Of a stretch of DNA of 64,000 nucleotides, positions 1 to 10,755 are shown one piece after another. The stretch covers positions 16,664-80,663 of the forward strand of contig CAMBEI010000004.1 in the NCBI GenBank assembly GCA_945865645.1, given 5' to 3'. Made by a program: the position numbers and the translations under genes. How positions within the stretch are numbered: position 1 is the stretch's first letter; the number at the start of each line of letters is the position of its first letter. The notes under the pieces were generated by a model. The model had not been told where the DNA came from, searched no databases, and saw only the letters and a list, made by a program, of their open reading frames with translations. This DNA is from Chitinophaga pinensis. GTDB lineage: Bacteria; Bacteroidota; Bacteroidia; Chitinophagales; Chitinophagaceae.

Positions 1-328
1 ATTCTTCGGTAATAGCAGCGCCTCTTTTTAAAAAAGATTCTTTTTGTGCCTGTAATCCCTTGTACCCATTTTCTTGCTCCTGTTCAATTGCTTTCATTTC
101 GGCCTCCAACTCTCTGCGTCTTTCCTTTATAAAAGTTATGTTTTGATTCAAACTATCAAGCTCTACATAAGCGAGCGGCGGCCTGTTGCCATTGCCACCC
201 TTTGTTAAATAACTACTGCCAAATTTAGCTGCTCCTGCTTCGGATTTTTTACCCAAAAAATTATAATAATATAAATAGCCAACAGCAGCCAACAAAATAA
301 TATTTAAAACGAGAGGTAAATTTTTCAT
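1..328 (-). CDS. OmpH/Skp-like periplasmic chaperone, 3' part outside window
   Basis: An ATG at 328 opens a reverse frame that stays open to base 1, giving 109 codons of the N-terminus. Residues 4-24 form a hydrophobic segment ending in a Tyr run, a signal peptide or membrane anchor. After a Gly/Asn-rich linker comes AYVELDSLNQNI, the usual start of Bacteroidota OmpH/Skp proteins, followed by a long charged Glu/Lys/Arg/Gln stretch expected to be coiled coil. Skp-type proteins are periplasmic holdases for unfolded outer membrane proteins. The family call rests on that N-terminal motif and the coiled coil; the rest of the gene is not visible. Confidence 0.75.
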   Translation of the reverse strand, partial: MKNLPLVLNIILLAAVGYLYYYNFLGKKSEAGAAKFGSSYLTKGGNGNRPPLAYVELDSLNQNITFIKERRRELEAEMKAIEQEQENGYKGLQAQKESFLKRGAAITEE

Positions 329-491
329 CATGCATTTTTATTTGTTGGCAATATACTTACAAACTGTTAGAGGACAATGATTTTGATTATTTTTAGTAAA
401 GGGTTAACTGAATTTATTGACCTAATTATTTTTAATAAGGCCTTGTAAGCTCCTCCAATAAAAATAATATTATATTATTGCTCCGGTCATC

Positions 492-499
492 TAAATTTG
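492..499 (+). promoter_or_regulatory. -7 element TAAATTTG upstream of the small exporter gene
   Basis: TAAATTTG matches the Bacteroidota -7 consensus TANNTTTG and lies 36 bases before the ATG at 536. No clear -33 TTTG is seen at the right spacing. Confidence 0.45.
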
Positions 500-527
500 T
501 ATATTATTTTATTAAAAATAATATACA
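498..527 (+). repeat. perfect 13-bp inverted repeat in the 5' leader
   Basis: TGTATATTATTTT (498-510) and AAAATAATATACA (515-527) are exact reverse complements around a 4-base ATTA loop. It sits between the -7 element and the ATG at 536, so it is an AT-only hairpin in the leader RNA or an operator in DNA. Confidence 0.6.
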
Positions 528-535
528 AAAAAGTA

Positions 536-961
536 ATGATATTAAAAATACTTACAGTGGCCGGACTAGCAACTTTTGAAATATATGCAGCCATTCCTAT
601 AGGTTTTGCCTTTGGCTTATCACCATGGATCGTATTTTTTGCAAGTGTTGTTGGAGGGTTAATTGGTGTATTTGTGGCCGCTTTTTTGGGTGATAAGATC
701 AGAGCATTATTTCATAAAGTAAAACCAACTGAGGAAAATGCTAAAAAAAAGCATCCGGCTATTTTTCGACTTTGGAATAAATATGGTATCATAGGGTTAG
801 GATTTTTAGGTAGTTTTTCTGTAGGAGCACCTATAAGCATAGCAGTTGGCATTGGTTTAAAAGCCGACATCAGAAAATTAATTACCTGGTGCTGCATCGG
901 AGTTGTTGCACGATGCATCGTATTTACCCTTGTTGGTTTTTATGGGTTACAACTTTTTTAA
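536..961 (+). CDS. small multidrug-export-type integral membrane protein
   Basis: 141 residues from the ATG at 536. An in-frame TTG at 497 also exists but lies inside the -7 element and inverted repeat, so the ATG is preferred. Hydrophobic segments lie near residues 3-25, 28-48, 83-110 and 115-138, separated by a basic loop (KVKPTEENAKKKHP). The Gly-rich helices and the pattern YGIIGLGFLG with a following GAPIS resemble the COG2426 group annotated as small multidrug export proteins; substrate is unknown. It is convergent with rpoC. The family call is from memory of the pattern, so function is tentative. Confidence 0.65.
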   Translation: MILKILTVAGLATFEIYAAIPIGFAFGLSPWIVFFASVVGGLIGVFVAAFLGDKIRALFHKVKPTEENAKKKHPAIFRLWNKYGIIGLGFLGSFSVGAPISIAVGIGLKADIRKLITWCCIGVVARCIVFTLVGFYGLQLF

Positions 962-1024
962 GTGATATTATATTTTACCAATTAGTATTTTTTATTAACC
1001 CCCATTACTTCAATGGTTACCAAT

Positions 1025-1054
1025 AAAAAAGGAGTAATAAACTAATCTTACTCC
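1025..1054 (-). terminator. rpoC terminator
   Basis: On the minus strand GGAGTAA (1054-1048) pairs with TTACTCC (1037-1031) across a 10-base loop, followed by six T. It lies 38 bases past the rpoC stop. Confidence 0.8.
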
Positions 1055-1091
1055 TATATTAACTTTAAACATTAAATGTTAAACGATTAGA

Positions 1092-4000
1092 TTATTCTTC
1101 ATCATCAAAGCTCATGGCTTCTTTGGTTGTCATCAACAGTTCGTATTCTTCTTTGCTTCCTACGATCATGTTTTGAAACTCACGTAACCCTGTGCCGGCA
1201 GGAATATGATGTCCAGTAATAACGTTCTCTTTTAATCCAAGCATCTCGTCTGTTTTCCCTTGTATGGCAGCAGAGCTTAGCACTTTGGTTGTTTCCTGGA
1301 AAGAGGCCGCAGAAATCCAGCTATGAGTGCCTAAAGAGGCTTTGGTAATACCAAGCAACAAAGGCGATGAGGTCGCTGGTGAAGCATCTCTAAATTCGGC
1401 TAATTTTTTATCTGCCCTTCTTAAAAATGAATTCTGTTCCCGTATATCACGCAGGGTAACAATTTGACCAGATTTTAATTTTGTGCTATCTCCGGGTTCT
1501 ACTACAACTTTTTTATCATAGATGTAATCATTCTCGGTATTAAAATCTAAGCGATCTTCTGTATCTCCTTCTAAGAATTTAGTATCTCCAGCATCTTCAA
1601 TTCTTATTTTACGCATCATTTGGCGAACAATTACCTCAACATGTTTATCGTTTATTTTTACACCCTGTAATCGATAAACTTCTTGAATTTCATTTACCAC
1701 ATATTCCTGAACTGCAAATGGTCCTTTAATAGCTAATATATCAATTGGTGCAGTTTGTCCGTCACTTAGTGCAGCACCGGCTTTTACAAAATCGCCATCC
1801 TGTACCAAAATCTGACGACTTAATGGAACTAGATATTTTTTAACCACGCCATCTTTTGCTTCAACAATAATTTCTCTGTTACCACGCTTAATGGCACCAA
1901 AAGCAACTACGCCATCAATTTCGCAAACAACAGCAGGATTACTTGGATTACGCGCCTCAAATAATTCGGTAACGCGAGGCAGACCACCGGTAATATCTTT
2001 TAGTTTGCTTAATACCCTTGGAATTTTAACTAATACTTGTCCACTTCTTACATCACTACCTTCTTCAACCACAATATGTGATCCTACGGGTAAGTTATAT
2101 AATTTCTTTTCCTTACCATCAACAATAATAACAGGTAATTTAGTTTTATCTTTTGTTTCAATAACTACTTTTTCACGATGTCCTGTTTGTTCATCCGCTT
2201 CATCACGATAGGTAATTCCTTCGATCAAACTTTCAAAATGAATTTTACCATGTACTTCAGCAACAATTACATTATTAAATGGATCCCAAGTACAAATCAC
2301 ATCACCTTTGGTAACTTTTTGTCCGTCTTTAACATTTAGTATAGCACCATAAGGAATATGGGCTGTATTTAATAAACGATCGCTTTTAACATCAATATTT
2401 CTTATTTCACCGGTACGTCCAATTACCACATGTATTTTTTTACCGTTATTATCCTCGGTATGCACTGTACGTAGTCCATCAAACTGAATTGTACCATCAA
2501 ATTTAGCGGGCAATGTTGATTCAACAGAAGCAGACCCAGCCACACCACCCACGTGGAAAGTACGTAAGGTTAACTGAGTACCTGGTTCACCGATAGATTG
2601 TGCTGCAATAATACCTACTGCATCGCCACGTTGTGCTAGCATTCCGGATGCGAGGTTTTTACCATAGCATCTAACACAAACACCGCGTTTGCTTTCGCAG
2701 GTTAATACAGAACGTATTTCAACAGTTTCAATTCCACTTTCGTCGATAAGCTTGGCCATTTCTGCACTTATTTCTTCTCCTCCACTTATCAATAATGCTT
2801 CAGTAACTGGATGAAAAACATCGTGCAATGACATACGTCCTTCAATTCTATCGCTTAAAGTTTCAATAATATCTTCATTATCTTTTAATGCTGAAGTTGC
2901 AATACCACGAAGTGTGCCACAATCTTCTTCATTAATAACCACATCCTGACTAACGTCAACTAGGCGTCGGGTTAAGTAACCCGCATCGGCAGTTTTAAGT
3001 GCGGTATCGGCCAACCCTTTACGGGCACCATGAGTAGATATAAAGTACTCCAATACACTCAATCCATCTTTAAAGTTGGCAAGGATAGGATTTTCAATAA
3101 TCTCGCTACCGGATGAACCTGATTTACGAGGCTTAGCCATTAAACCCCTTAACCCAGCGAGCTGTTTAATCTGCTGTTTGCTACCACGGGCTCCACTATC
3201 AAGCATCATATAAACTGAATTAAATCCTTGCTTATTTGCGGCTAATTCCTGTATTAATGTTTCGGTTACTTTAGTATCCACACGACTCCAGATATCAATA
3301 ATTTGATTGTAGCGTTCGTTGTTGGTAATCAATCCCATGTTATAGTTATCCCACACTTCAGCAACTTCTGTTTGAGCATTCTCAACCAGCAGACCTTTAA
3401 TTTCGGGAATAATCAGATCATTAATGTTAAAGGATAGTCCACCACGGAATGCCATACGATATCCCAATGTTTTAATATCATCCAAAAATTTAGCAGTGAT
3501 AGGAACACTTGTCCACTTGATAATATCTCCGATAATTTCGCGCAATGCTTTCTTAGTTAATAAAGCATTAATGAATCCTACTGTTTTTGGAACGTGTTGA
3601 TTAAATATTACACGACCTACAGTTGTTTCAATTAATTTATTTGTTAAACTACCATCTGGATTACGGAAATCAGCTTTCACTTTTATATTGGCATGTAAAT
3701 CAATCACTTTTTCGTTGTAGGCAATAATTACCTCTTCAGCAGAATAAAAAGATTTACCCTCACCTTTTACAATTTCATCTTTAGTAGATTTTTTACCCTT
3801 GGTAATATAATACAATCCAAGTACCATGTCCTGTGACGGAAGGGTGATTGGCGTACCATTTTGCGGGTTTAAAATATTGTGAGAAGAAAGCATTAATAAT
3901 TGGGCTTCCAAAACAGCAGCACTACTCAAAGGCACGTGAACCGCCATTTGATCACCATCAAAATCGGCGTTAAAGGCCGTAGTTACCAAAGGGTGTAATT

Positions 4001-5384
4001 GTATTGCTTTACCTTCTATTAATTTTGGTTGAAAAGCTTGAATAGACAACCGATGAAGCGTAGGGGCTCTGTTAAGCATAACTGGGTGACCTTTCAAAAT
4101 ATTTTCAAGAATATCCCAAATGATTGCTTCTTTTTTATCAACCAACTTACGTGCACTCTTTACCGTTTTCACAATGCCTCTTTCAATAAGTTTACGAATA
4201 ATAAACGGCTTAAATAATTCTGCCGCCATATCTTTTGGTAACCCACACTCATGCATTTTTAACTCAGGACCTACCACAATAACCGAACGACCAGAATAGT
4301 CAACACGCTTACCTAATAAGTTTTGACGGAACCGACCCTGCTTACCTTTTAACACATCACTTAATGATTTCAATGCACGTCCACCTTCTGCTTTTACAGC
4401 ATTTGATTTACGGCTGTTATCAAACAAGGAGTCAATTGCTTCTTGTAACATACGTTTTTCATTACGTAGAATTACTTCGGGTGCTTTAATCTCTAATAAT
4501 CTTTTTAAACGGTTATTACGGATAATAACTCGACGATACAAATCATTAAGATCAGAAGATGCAAAACGTCCGCCATCCAAAGGAACTAATGGACGTAATT
4601 CTGGTGGAATTACAGGAATGTATTGCATAACCATCCACTCGGGGCGATTGTTAATTCTAGTATTTGCATCACGGAAACTTTCTACAACACTTAATCTTTT
4701 TAAAGCATCTGCTTTACGTTGTTGAGATGTTTCATTAGCAGCCGAATTGCGTAAATCAAAACTTAACTGATCTAGATCAATACGCTTTAACATATCATGC
4801 ACAGCTTCAGCACCCATTTTGGCGATGAATTTGTTTGGATCTTCATCAGGCAAATGCTGATTATCTTTTGGTAATGTATCTAATATATCAAGGTATTCTT
4901 CTTCTGTTAAAAGATCAGCATATTTCTGTCCTTTATCGGAACGAATACCTGGTTGGATAACTACGTAACGTTCATAATAAACGATGCTCTCTAATTTTTT
5001 AGAGCTGGTTCCTAATAAGTACCCAATTTTATTTGGCAAAGATTTAAAGTACCAAATATGAACAACAGGTACAACCAATTTGATATGTCCCATTCTTTCG
5101 CGACGTACTTTTTTTTCTGTCACTTCCACACCGCAGCGATCACATACAATACCCTTATAACGGATACGTTTATATTTGCCACAAGCACATTCGTAATCCT
5201 TTACCGGCCCAAAAATTCTTTCGCAAAACAAGCCATCTCTTTCAGGTTTATAAGTACGATAATTAATGGTTTCAGGCTTTAAAACTTCACCATAGCTTTT
5301 TTCCAAAATACTATCTGGAGAAGCCAACCCAATTGTGATTTGAGAAAATGTTGGCCTTGGACGGTTTTCTTTTTTGAATGCCAT
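1092..5384 (-). CDS. rpoC: DNA-directed RNA polymerase subunit beta'
   Basis: 1430 residues, the length normal for Bacteroidota. The N-terminal zinc ribbon reads [20 protein letters not shown]; the catalytic magnesium loop NADFDGDQM is near residue 471; the bridge-helix region has GARGSKQQI and [22 protein letters not shown], and the second zinc site has [13 protein letters not shown]. The C-terminus ([22 protein letters not shown]) is complete. It forms the catalytic core of RNA polymerase with RpoB, from which it is separated by 93 bases with no terminator, so rpoBC is one transcript ending at the hairpin at 1025-1054. Confidence 0.99.
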   Translation of the reverse strand: MAFKKENRPRPTFSQITIGLASPDSILEKSYGEVLKPETINYRTYKPERDGLFCERIFGPVKDYECACGKYKRIRYKGIVCDRCGVEVTEKKVRRERMGHIKLVVPVVHIWYFKSLPNKIGYLLGTSSKKLESIVYYERYVVIQPGIRSDKGQKYADLLTEEEYLDILDTLPKDNQHLPDEDPNKFIAKMGAEAVHDMLKRIDLDQLSFDLRNSAANETSQQRKADALKRLSVVESFRDANTRINNRPEWMVMQYIPVIPPELRPLVPLDGGRFASSDLNDLYRRVIIRNNRLKRLLEIKAPEVILRNEKRMLQEAIDSLFDNSRKSNAVKAEGGRALKSLSDVLKGKQGRFRQNLLGKRVDYSGRSVIVVGPELKMHECGLPKDMAAELFKPFIIRKLIERGIVKTVKSARKLVDKKEAIIWDILENILKGHPVMLNRAPTLHRLSIQAFQPKLIEGKAIQLHPLVTTAFNADFDGDQMAVHVPLSSAAVLEAQLLMLSSHNILNPQNGTPITLPSQDMVLGLYYITKGKKSTKDEIVKGEGKSFYSAEEVIIAYNEKVIDLHANIKVKADFRNPDGSLTNKLIETTVGRVIFNQHVPKTVGFINALLTKKALREIIGDIIKWTSVPITAKFLDDIKTLGYRMAFRGGLSFNINDLIIPEIKGLLVENAQTEVAEVWDNYNMGLITNNERYNQIIDIWSRVDTKVTETLIQELAANKQGFNSVYMMLDSGARGSKQQIKQLAGLRGLMAKPRKSGSSGSEIIENPILANFKDGLSVLEYFISTHGARKGLADTALKTADAGYLTRRLVDVSQDVVINEEDCGTLRGIATSALKDNEDIIETLSDRIEGRMSLHDVFHPVTEALLISGGEEISAEMAKLIDESGIETVEIRSVLTCESKRGVCVRCYGKNLASGMLAQRGDAVGIIAAQSIGEPGTQLTLRTFHVGGVAGSASVESTLPAKFDGTIQFDGLRTVHTEDNNGKKIHVVIGRTGEIRNIDVKSDRLLNTAHIPYGAILNVKDGQKVTKGDVICTWDPFNNVIVAEVHGKIHFESLIEGITYRDEADEQTGHREKVVIETKDKTKLPVIIVDGKEKKLYNLPVGSHIVVEEGSDVRSGQVLVKIPRVLSKLKDITGGLPRVTELFEARNPSNPAVVCEIDGVVAFGAIKRGNREIIVEAKDGVVKKYLVPLSRQILVQDGDFVKAGAALSDGQTAPIDILAIKGPFAVQEYVVNEIQEVYRLQGVKINDKHVEVIVRQMMRKIRIEDAGDTKFLEGDTEDRLDFNTENDYIYDKKVVVEPGDSTKLKSGQIVTLRDIREQNSFLRRADKKLAEFRDASPATSSPLLLGITKASLGTHSWISAASFQETTKVLSSAAIQGKTDEMLGLKENVITGHHIPAGTGLREFQNMIVGSKEEYELLMTTKEAMSFDDEE

Positions 5385-5477
5385 ATTTGTAGTAGATAAA
5401 TTTTAAATAATAACTTTTACTAATTCAAAAGTAAAAATTCAAAGAATGATTTGATTTAACTTTTGATTTTTGACTTC

Positions 5478-8400
5478 TTAGTCAAACTTTAAATCTAATC
5501 CCAATCCGCGTAATTCATGAACCAGAACGTTAAACGATTCAGGAATGCCGGATTTTGGAATATTATCACCTTTTACAATTGCCTCGTAGGTTTTCGCTCT
5601 TCCGATTATATCATCAGATTTAAGCGTTAACAACTCCTGCAAAATGTTAGAAGCGCCATAAGCCTCAAGCGCCCAAACCTCCATCTCACCAAAACGCTGT
5701 CCACCAAATTGAGCCTTCCCTCCCAACGGTTGTTGAGTAATTAAACTGTATGGTCCAATTGAACGGGCGTGCATTTTATCATCAACCATGTGATGTAACT
5801 TAATAATATAGATAATACCAACGGTTGCTTTTTGATCAAAGCGATCACCAGTTTCTCCATCATATAAATAAGTATGACCAAATTTAGGTAACCCTGCTTT
5901 TGTAATTTCGGCATCAATTTCAGCAACGCTTGCACCATCAAAAATTGGTGTTGCAAAACGAACTCCTAATTTTTCGCCAGCCCAACCAAGCACTGTTTCA
6001 TATATCTGTCCCAGGTTCATACGACTTGGTACACCCAATGGATTCAACACGATATCAACCGGAGTTCCATCTTCCAGGAAAGGCATATCTTCTGCACGAA
6101 CTATCTTGGCAACAATACCTTTGTTACCGTGACGGCCAGCCATCTTATCACCCACTTTTAGCTTACGCTTAATAGCCATGTAAACTTTTGCAAGTTTTAG
6201 TACACCGGCTGGTAATTCATCGCCAATTGAGATGTTGAATTTTTCACGCTTATATCTTCCTAATTCTTCGTTAAACTTAATATTGAAATTATGTAGTAAT
6301 ACATTAATTAGTTGATCTATTTTTTGATCCCCACTCCAGCCAAGAGGATTAACGTTTTGATAATCGATGTTTGCTAAATTCTTCGCGTTAAACTTAGCTC
6401 CTTTTCCAATTAACACTTCTCCAAAATTATTACTAACACCTGCGCTGCTCTTATCTTTCAACAAAGTTTGTAATTTGTTGACTAATAATTCCATTAAATC
6501 AATTTCATTCTTCTCATGTGTTTTTTCAATCTTATCCATCTGTGCCTTCTCTCTCACCTTTGCATTCTTATCTTTCTTAGCACGTTGAAATAATTTCTTG
6601 TCAATGATAACACCTTCTGTACCACTTGATGCTTTTAAAGAAGCATCTTTTGCATCCCCTGCTTTATCACCAAAGATGGCGCGTAATAATTTCTCTTCTG
6701 GGGTAGGATCACTTTCGCCTTTTGGAGTTATTTTACCAATAATAATATCACCTTCTTTAACATGAGCACCAATACGAATAATACCATTTTGATCAAGATC
6801 TTTCGTCGCTTCTTCACTAACGTTAGGAATATCTGCTGTCAATTCTTCTTCTCCCAATTTGGTATCTCTTACTTCAATTTCAAATTCAGTAATATGTAAT
6901 GAAGTAAACAAATCTTCTTTAACTACTTTTTCACTAATCACAATCGCATCCTCAAAGTTGTATCCTTTCCAAGGCATGAAAGCTACTTTCATATTTCTAC
7001 CCAAAGCGATTTCTCCTCCTTTAGTTGCATAACCTTCGGTTAAAAATTCGCCTTCGCTAACTTTTTGTCCTTTAACAACTGCAGGGCGAAGGTTAATACA
7101 GGTTTCCTGATTTGTACGAACAAACTTAGTTAATTTGTAAATAATTAAATCTTCGTCAAAACTTACTAATTGCTGCAGATCACTTCTTTTGTAGCGTACA
7201 TGAATTTCATTTGCATCCACATATTCAACAACGCCTTCACCATCTGCATGAATTTGGATCCTTGCATCGCGGGCGGCTTTACCTTCCAAACCAGTGCCCA
7301 CAATTGGAACTTCTGGTTTAATTAATGGTACTGCCTGACGTTGCATGTTAGAACCCATGAGGGCACGGTTAGCATCATCATGCTCTAAGAAGGGAATGAG
7401 TGAAGCACTTAAACCAACAATTTGGTTAGGAGCCACATCCATGTATTCCACTTCAGTTTTATCTAAAATTGGGAAATCCCCTGTTTGGCGGCTTTTAATT
7501 CTATCATCAACAAAATTTCCTTTAGAATCCATTTCAATATTCGCCTGAGCAATTTTGGCTGTATCTTCTTCTTCAGCACTCAGGAAAGTAATTTTCTTCA
7601 TATCAGCCTTACCATCAGTAACCTTATGGTATGGTGTTTCAATAAAGCCCATATCATTGATTTTGGCATGTACACAAAGTGTAGATATCAAACCAATATT
7701 TGGTCCTTCTGGAGTTTCAATTGTGCATAAACGGCCGTAATGAGAGTAGTGAACGTCACGTACTTCAAAACCGGCACGCTCTCTACTTAAACCTCCGGGT
7801 CCTAGAGCGGAGATACGACGCTTATGCGTGATTTCACTTAAAGGATTTGTTTGATCTAAGAATTGCGAAAGTTGTGAAGTCCCAAAGAATGAATTAATAA
7901 CCGAAGATAAAGTTCTTGCGTTGATCAAATCAACAGGAGTAAACACCTCGTTATCACGTACGTTCATGCGTTCCCGTATAGTACGAGCCATACGGGATAA
8001 ACCAACACCAAACTGAGCATATAATTGCTCGCCCACGGTACGTACACGACGATTACTTAAATGATCAATATCATCAACTTCACTTTTGCCATTGGTTAAC
8101 AATACCAATGTTTTAATGATGGCGATGATATCATCTTTGGTTAATACTTTTTTAGTAATAGGAAAATTAAGACCTAGGCGACGATTAATTTTATAACGCC
8201 CTACTTCGCCTAAATCGTAACGCTTATCACTAAAGAATAATTTATCAATAATACCACGAGCAGTTTCATCATCAGGGGCATCAGCACCACGCAATTGTTT
8301 GTATATAAGCTGTACTGCTTCTAATTCACTGTTGCTAGTATCTTTATTTAATGTATTATAGATGATTGCATAATCACCACTCACTTCTTCTTTTTGAATA

Positions 8401-9287
8401 AAAACGCTTTTAGCTTCCATTTCGATAATCAAAGAAATATTGGATGCATCTAATACAATATCTCTTTCTAAAATAATTTCATTTCTTTCTATAGAAACAA
8501 CTTCACCAGTATCTTCATCCACAAAATCTTCCACCCAAGTACGCAATACACGTGCAGCTAGTCGTTTGCCTATGCATTTCTCCAAACTTTTTTTATCGGC
8601 TTTAATTTCATCAGCCATACCAAATAACTCTAGTATGTCTTTATCAGTTTCAAAACCTATAGAACGCAATAATGTAGTAACGGGGAATTTTTTCTTACGA
8701 TCAATATATGCAAACATCACATTGTTGATATCTGTTGCAAATTCCATCCAGGCTCCTTTAAAAGGAATTACTCTAGCAGAGTAAATTTTGGTACCATTAG
8801 GGTGCACCGACTGTCCGAAGAACACACCAGGTGAACGGTGCAATTGACTAACAACTACCCTTTCAGCACCATTAATAACAAATGTGCCACGAGGTGTCAT
8901 GTAAGGTATATTACCTAAGAACACATCCTGAACAATTGTTTGAAAATCAACGTGCTCTTCGTCATTACAGCTAAGGCGTAATTTAGCTTTTAAGGGGACT
9001 GCATAGGTTAACCCTCTTTCAATACACTCTTCAATAGTATAGCGTGGCGGATCTACGAAATAGTCCAAAAATTCCAGTACAAAAATGTTACGGGTATCTG
9101 TAATAGGAAAGTTTTCCTTGAATACACGGAACAAGCCCTCCACATTACGCTTGTCGGGAGTTGTTTGTAATTGAAAAAAATCTTTAAACGATTGAATCTG
9201 GATTCCCAGTAAATCGGGTGTTTCCGCTAAGAATTCAATTTTACCGAAATTGAAACGTTTAGCAGCGGGTGTTTTAGTTGCAGACAT
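5478..9287 (-). CDS. rpoB: DNA-directed RNA polymerase subunit beta
   Basis: 1269 residues with all landmark segments: [24 protein letters not shown], the rifampicin region [17 protein letters not shown] with [25 protein letters not shown] end ([14 protein letters not shown]) and a complete C-terminus. The rifampicin region reads as sensitive-type in the residues visible ([15 protein letters not shown]). There is no Shine-Dalgarno before the ATG. Unlike the E. coli arrangement it is not simply continued from rplL: a terminator at 9501-9530, its own -7 element at 9377-9384 and a structured leader lie between. Confidence 0.99.
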   Translation of the reverse strand: MSATKTPAAKRFNFGKIEFLAETPDLLGIQIQSFKDFFQLQTTPDKRNVEGLFRVFKENFPITDTRNIFVLEFLDYFVDPPRYTIEECIERGLTYAVPLKAKLRLSCNDEEHVDFQTIVQDVFLGNIPYMTPRGTFVINGAERVVVSQLHRSPGVFFGQSVHPNGTKIYSARVIPFKGAWMEFATDINNVMFAYIDRKKKFPVTTLLRSIGFETDKDILELFGMADEIKADKKSLEKCIGKRLAARVLRTWVEDFVDEDTGEVVSIERNEIILERDIVLDASNISLIIEMEAKSVFIQKEEVSGDYAIIYNTLNKDTSNSELEAVQLIYKQLRGADAPDDETARGIIDKLFFSDKRYDLGEVGRYKINRRLGLNFPITKKVLTKDDIIAIIKTLVLLTNGKSEVDDIDHLSNRRVRTVGEQLYAQFGVGLSRMARTIRERMNVRDNEVFTPVDLINARTLSSVINSFFGTSQLSQFLDQTNPLSEITHKRRISALGPGGLSRERAGFEVRDVHYSHYGRLCTIETPEGPNIGLISTLCVHAKINDMGFIETPYHKVTDGKADMKKITFLSAEEEDTAKIAQANIEMDSKGNFVDDRIKSRQTGDFPILDKTEVEYMDVAPNQIVGLSASLIPFLEHDDANRALMGSNMQRQAVPLIKPEVPIVGTGLEGKAARDARIQIHADGEGVVEYVDANEIHVRYKRSDLQQLVSFDEDLIIYKLTKFVRTNQETCINLRPAVVKGQKVSEGEFLTEGYATKGGEIALGRNMKVAFMPWKGYNFEDAIVISEKVVKEDLFTSLHITEFEIEVRDTKLGEEELTADIPNVSEEATKDLDQNGIIRIGAHVKEGDIIIGKITPKGESDPTPEEKLLRAIFGDKAGDAKDASLKASSGTEGVIIDKKLFQRAKKDKNAKVREKAQMDKIEKTHEKNEIDLMELLVNKLQTLLKDKSSAGVSNNFGEVLIGKGAKFNAKNLANIDYQNVNPLGWSGDQKIDQLINVLLHNFNIKFNEELGRYKREKFNISIGDELPAGVLKLAKVYMAIKRKLKVGDKMAGRHGNKGIVAKIVRAEDMPFLEDGTPVDIVLNPLGVPSRMNLGQIYETVLGWAGEKLGVRFATPIFDGASVAEIDAEITKAGLPKFGHTYLYDGETGDRFDQKATVGIIYIIKLHHMVDDKMHARSIGPYSLITQQPLGGKAQFGGQRFGEMEVWALEAYGASNILQELLTLKSDDIIGRAKTYEAIVKGDNIPKSGIPESFNVLVHELRGLGLDLKFD

Positions 9288-9319
9288 ATTGTAATTAAGA
9301 CTTTTAAGTGTGCAGAAGA

Positions 9320-9373
9320 TCCTTTATTTTAGCGTGTTAACGCAACTTTCGTTGCTAACCCTAAATTAAAGGA
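9320..9373 (-). promoter_or_regulatory. nested-hairpin 5' leader of rpoBC
   Basis: On the minus strand TCCTTTAATTTAG (9373-9361) pairs with CTAAAATAAAGGA (9332-9320) with one mismatch. Enclosed is GCAAC-GAAA-GTTGC (9355-9342), a 5-bp stem with a GNRA tetraloop, flanked by TTA and TAA extensions. The element starts where transcription from the TACCTTTG at 9384-9377 should start, so the RNA would begin with this fold. Seen directly as sequence; the RNA fold and any role (stability, autoregulation) are inferred. Confidence 0.55.
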
Positions 9374-9376
9374 CGG

Positions 9377-9384
9377 CAAAGGTA
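9377..9384 (-). promoter_or_regulatory. -7 element TACCTTTG, rpoBC promoter
   Basis: Exact TANNTTTG on the minus strand about 90 bases before the rpoB ATG and downstream of the rplL terminator, giving rpoBC an independent promoter. The following GCCGTCC is shared with the rplK promoter region (GCCGTCCC). Confidence 0.6.
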
Positions 9385-9500
9385 GGGATTATTTTTCTAT
9401 TTATTGATTACGATATACTATTTTTTGAATAATTTGAAGGATTTTTAACTATTACTTAATTTTTAACTTAATTTATTGTTTTTTATGCCCTAAATTTAAT

Positions 9501-9530
9501 AAAAAAGGCTAGGAATCTCTTCCTAGCCTT
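9501..9530 (-). terminator. terminator after rplL
   Basis: AAGGCTAGGA (9530-9521) and TCCTAGCCTT (9514-9505) form a perfect 10-bp stem on a 6-base loop, followed by a T run on the minus strand. It ends the rplKAJL unit before rpoB. Confidence 0.85.
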
Positions 9531-9541
9531 TAAATTTATTT

Positions 9542-9550
9542 TAAAGAACT
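9542..9550 (-). promoter_or_regulatory. BoxA-like AGTTCTTTA just after rplL stop
   Basis: AGTTCTTTA on the minus strand, 2 bases past the rplL stop and before the terminator. It matches the other BoxA-like motifs at 11998, 14194, 15914 and 16174, but the location at the end of a transcript makes chance likely. Confidence 0.25.
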
Positions 9551-9552
9551 AA

Positions 9553-9927
9553 TTAAGCAACCTCAACATCGGCACCAGCTTCAGTTAATTTTGTTTTAAT
9601 TTCTTCTGCAGTTGCTTTATCAACACCTTCTTTAACTGGCTTTGGAGCGCCATCAACTAAATCTTTAGCTTCTTTCAACCCTAATCCTGTTAATTCTTTA
9701 ACGATTTTAACGATCGCTAATTTGTTAGCTCCAGCAGCTTTCAAGATAACATCAAAAGATGTTTTCTCTTCAACAGCAGCAGCACTATCGCCACCACCTG
9801 CACTAACAACGACTGCAGCAGCAGCTGGTTCAATGCCATACTCTGATTTTAAAAATTCTGCTAACTCTTGTACTTCTTTTACTGTTAAGCCTACTAAATT
9901 TTCAGCTAATGCTTTTACGTCTGCCAT
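9553..9927 (-). CDS. rplL: 50S ribosomal protein L7/L12
   Basis: 124 residues: N-terminal dimerisation domain ([30 protein letters not shown]), Ala-rich hinge (residues ~34-52) and the C-terminal factor-binding domain with [38 protein letters not shown]. It forms the stalk on L10 that recruits translation GTPases. It is last in rplK-rplA-rplJ-rplL, 143 bases after rplJ, and that gap holds a GC-rich hairpin. Promptly followed by a BoxA-like motif and a terminator. Confidence 0.99.
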   Translation of the reverse strand: MADVKALAENLVGLTVKEVQELAEFLKSEYGIEPAAAAVVVSAGGGDSAAAVEEKTSFDVILKAAGANKLAIVKIVKELTGLGLKEAKDLVDGAPKPVKEGVDKATAEEIKTKLTEAGADVEVA

Positions 9928-9942
9928 AGTGTTTGTTTTTTT

Positions 9943-9976
9943 CCGGCTTCATGCCCCGTTTTGTGGGGTCCGTCGG
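9943..9976 (-). promoter_or_regulatory. GC-rich hairpin between rplJ and rplL
   Basis: CCCC (9968-9965 on minus) pairs with GGGG (9957-9954) around ACAAAAC, with outer CCG/CGG pairs separated by internal loops. It stands out in an AT-rich spacer 16 bases before the rplL ATG. No T run follows, so it is not an intrinsic terminator; a translational control element or RNA processing site for the extra synthesis of L7/L12 is possible. Confidence 0.35.
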
Positions 9977-10070
9977 AGTGTTTTAAAAAAATTGTTACTT
10001 TTTATTTAATGAGCTAATTAACTGGTAGGGCTAATATGCTAATTTCAAATTATTACAGTTTTAGTTATAA

Positions 10071-10703
10071 CTAAGCCTGTGGTTCTTCAGCTGCAGGTTC
10101 TTCCGGAGTAGCTTCTTTTACTACTGGTGTTTCTACTGCAGGTGCTTCGGCAACTGGTGCAACTTCTACAACTTCTACAATCGGTTTGGCAAATACTTCA
10201 GCCACTGCTTCTTTTGCTGCATCTTTATTTTGTAATGCCCCCAATACACGTTGTATTGGCGATTGCAATAATCCAATTACTTCACCAATTAATTCATTCT
10301 TGGTTTTAATTTGGGTTAACGCTTTAAGTTGATCGTTACCTACAAATATATCTCCATTAATGAAAGCAGCTTTCAGCAAAGGCTTTTCGTTGTTGTTTTC
10401 TTTACGAAAAGTACTGATGATCATGGCTGGTTCTTTTGGATTTTCGCTAAACATCAAGGCTGTTACCTGATGTAGGGAATCAAAAACACCGCTATATTTT
10501 TCAGCATCCAAGCTTTCTAATGCTTTTTTAATAAGTGTATTTTTGGCCACTTTCATTTCCACTTGTTTATTAAAACAATGGTTACGTAATTTGCCAATTT
10601 GTGCTACGGACAAACTTTCTGTATCGGTTATGTAAAAGTTATTATATTGAGAAAACTTGCCTTTCAGCACCTCAATCACTTCATTTTTTTCCTGTTTTGT
10701 CAT
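10071..10703 (-). CDS. rplJ: 50S ribosomal protein L10
   Basis: 210 residues from the ATG at 10703 (MTKQEKNEVIEVLKGKFSQ). An upstream in-frame ATG at 10787 would add 28 unrelated residues and overlap rplA, so it is rejected. L10 N-terminal RNA-binding fold is clear (FYITDTESLSVAQIGKLRNHCF, VAKNTLIKKALE), ending in a Glu/Ala/Pro/Val-rich tail (VVEVAPVAEAPAVETPVVK) longer than the E. coli protein. It anchors L7/L12 dimers on the stalk base. Confidence 0.97.
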   Translation of the reverse strand: MTKQEKNEVIEVLKGKFSQYNNFYITDTESLSVAQIGKLRNHCFNKQVEMKVAKNTLIKKALESLDAEKYSGVFDSLHQVTALMFSENPKEPAMIISTFRKENNNEKPLLKAAFINGDIFVGNDQLKALTQIKTKNELIGEVIGLLQSPIQRVLGALQNKDAAKEAVAEVFAKPIVEVVEVAPVAEAPAVETPVVKEATPEEPAAEEPQA

Positions 10704-10755
10704 ATCAATTATTTTTTTTCCTACCCCTCTCTTTACGAGATGATGGGTGAGGTTT

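Noticed and set aside
497..535. TTG start adding 13 residues to the small exporter
   Set aside because: Overlaps the -7 element and an inverted repeat; the ATG at 536 begins the conserved hydrophobic part.
1891..2211. Plus-strand open frame inside rpoC
   Set aside because: Shadow of rpoC codons; no promoter or protein pattern.
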